A stretch of 64,000 nucleotides of DNA from Vibrio jasicida CAIM 1864 = LMG 25398 (lineage in GTDB: Bacteria; Pseudomonadota; Gammaproteobacteria; Enterobacterales; Vibrionaceae), in NCBI RefSeq assembly GCF_000400365.1, contig NZ_BAOG01000022.1:1-64000 (forward strand). The letters are read 5' to 3'. The notes under the pieces were generated by a model. It did not search any database, had not been told where the DNA came from, and saw only the letters and a program-made list of their open reading frames with translations. Positions 63,007 to 64,000 of the stretch are shown here, in pieces; within the stretch, counting starts at the first letter, position 1, and each line of letters starts with the position of its first letter. The position numbers were made by a program, and so were the translations under genes.

Positions 63007-64000
63007 ATGATTATCTCTGCTTCTACAGATTACCGCGCTGCCGCGAAAGCCAAGCTGCCTCCATTCCTTTTTCATTACATTGATGGCGGTTCATACGATG
63101 AGCGCACGCTAAAGCGCAACACTGATGACCTAGGTGACGTTGCATTGCGTCAACGTGTTCTGCGCGATATGAGCGATCTAAGCCTAGAAACGGAAATCTT
63201 CGGCGAGAAGTTGGCAATGCCAATCGCGCTAGCGCCTGTTGGTCTGACCGGCATGTACGCGCGACGTGGTGAGGTTCAAGCAGCAAAAGCGGCAGAAAAG
63301 AAAGGCATTCCTTTTACCATGTCGACCGTATCCGTTTGTCCAATTGAAGAGGTGGCACCTGCGATTGAACGTCCAATGTGGTTCCAATTGTATGTTCTAA
63401 AAGACCGTGGCTTTATGAAGAACGTACTTGAGCGCGCGAAAGCCGCTGGTGTAACAACGCTGGTCTTCACCGTGGATATGCCCGTGCCTGGGGCTCGTTA
63501 CCGTGACATGCACTCTGGTATGAGTGGCCCTAATGCCGCGATACGCCGAGTATTCCAAGCCATGCGTCACCCAAGTTGGGCGTTGGATGTCGGTGTATTA
63601 GGTAAACCTCACGACTTAGGCAATATCTCTACTTACCGTGGTGAGCCAACCAAGTTGGAAGACTACATTGGCTGGCTAGGCGCAAACTTCGATCCTTCTA
63701 TCTCTTGGAAAGACCTAGAGTGGATTCGAGACTTTTGGGATGGCCCGATGGTCATCAAAGGTATTTTGGATGAAGAAGATGCAAAAGACGCAGTTCGCTT
63801 CGGAGCAGACGGTATCGTTGTCTCGAATCACGGCGGTCGCCAGCTTGATGGTGTCCTTTCAACAGCAAAAGCGCTGCCAAGCATTGCAGATGCCGTAAAA
63901 GGCGACCTAAAGATTTTCGTCGATTCAGGTATTCGCACCGGTTTGGATGTCGTTCGTATGCTAGCACTCGGTGCAGACTGTACGCTTCTGGGTCGTTCTT
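63007..64000 (+). CDS. lldD: L-lactate dehydrogenase (FMN-dependent), 3' end outside the window
   Basis: The first 331 residues are visible out of about 380 in the family; the gene runs off the right edge. The start is typical ([20 protein letters not shown], then [21 protein letters not shown]). FMN-binding parts follow: [45 protein letters not shown], and the catalytic His region [13 protein letters not shown], then [20 protein letters not shown]. It oxidises L-lactate to pyruvate at the inner membrane, feeding the quinone pool, and works with LldP for growth on lactate. Confidence 0.95.
   Translation, partial: MIISASTDYRAAAKAKLPPFLFHYIDGGSYDERTLKRNTDDLGDVALRQRVLRDMSDLSLETEIFGEKLAMPIALAPVGLTGMYARRGEVQAAKAAEKKGIPFTMSTVSVCPIEEVAPAIERPMWFQLYVLKDRGFMKNVLERAKAAGVTTLVFTVDMPVPGARYRDMHSGMSGPNAAIRRVFQAMRHPSWALDVGVLGKPHDLGNISTYRGEPTKLEDYIGWLGANFDPSISWKDLEWIRDFWDGPMVIKGILDEEDAKDAVRFGADGIVVSNHGGRQLDGVLSTAKALPSIADAVKGDLKIFVDSGIRTGLDVVRMLALGADCTLLGRS

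Noticed and set aside
62787..63083. Rightward 98-codon frame between lldP and lldD
   Set aside because: It runs into lldD in a different frame, has no SD and its product is of random composition.

Overview
The window looks like part of a Vibrio genome, probably the smaller chromosome of a Harveyi-clade species (V. parahaemolyticus / V. alginolyticus type). This rests on the gene content: a second pstSCAB set, two methyl-accepting chemotaxis proteins, a GlyGly-CTERM metalloprotease, a DUF523/DUF1722-MerR-photolyase operon, napGH, a PlzD/YcgR-like PilZ protein, lldP-lldD, an OmpU-type porin and several GGDEF proteins. Species assignment is inference; no rRNA, tRNA, CRISPR array, prophage or intact insertion sequence was seen.

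Layout. 1-2052: end of a bat operon (a Gln-rich BatB/BatC-type protein, then BatD). 2117-4237: a GAF-GAF-GGDEF diguanylate cyclase. 4558-8106: phosphate importer pstSCAB, read leftwards from a Pho-box promoter. 8440-10083: chemoreceptor. 10165-13219: an orphan type VI secretion Tle1-like phospholipase effector with its overlapping lipoprotein immunity gene, bracketed by two copies of the same 20-nt hairpin. 13408-21952: a five-gene leftward operon behind a good Fur box (S9 peptidase, TonB-dependent receptor, secreted metalloprotease with P-domain and GlyGly-CTERM, two DUF1566 proteins). It reads as a protease-assisted iron or haem acquisition system and is the best candidate for an undescribed system here.

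22156-28855: two tiny overlapping membrane-protein genes, a DEAD-box helicase, lpp, and a leftward operon (DUF523/DUF1722, MerR, photolyase, L,D-transpeptidase) whose promoter is embedded in MerR-type operators. 29171-34643: deoD, a domesticated IS1-like zinc-ribbon protein, and a pair of overlapping TPR-GGDEF genes, one with a destroyed GGDEF motif and one intact. 34707-40745: an EamA transporter, a DUF3302/HlyD pair, and an ECF-type vitamin/metal importer (S component, fused double ATPase, T component).

40850-49448: an MFS transporter divergent from an arsenate-reductase/ArsR fusion, small secreted proteins, napGH behind a perfect FNR box, acetyltransferases, a kinase-like phosphotransferase and the PilZ protein. 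49560-57570: a porin with a consensus CRP site, a second chemoreceptor, a Lon-like protease, and a Fur-box-controlled small TPR protein followed by a double ABC ATPase without permeases. 57792-64000: prolyl oligopeptidase, a LysR regulator divergent from lactate permease lldP, and lldD cut off by the window edge. Recurring themes are iron (two Fur boxes), phosphate, c-di-GMP signalling (three GGDEF-family genes with intact or degenerate sites, plus PilZ), light/oxidative stress and envelope maintenance.
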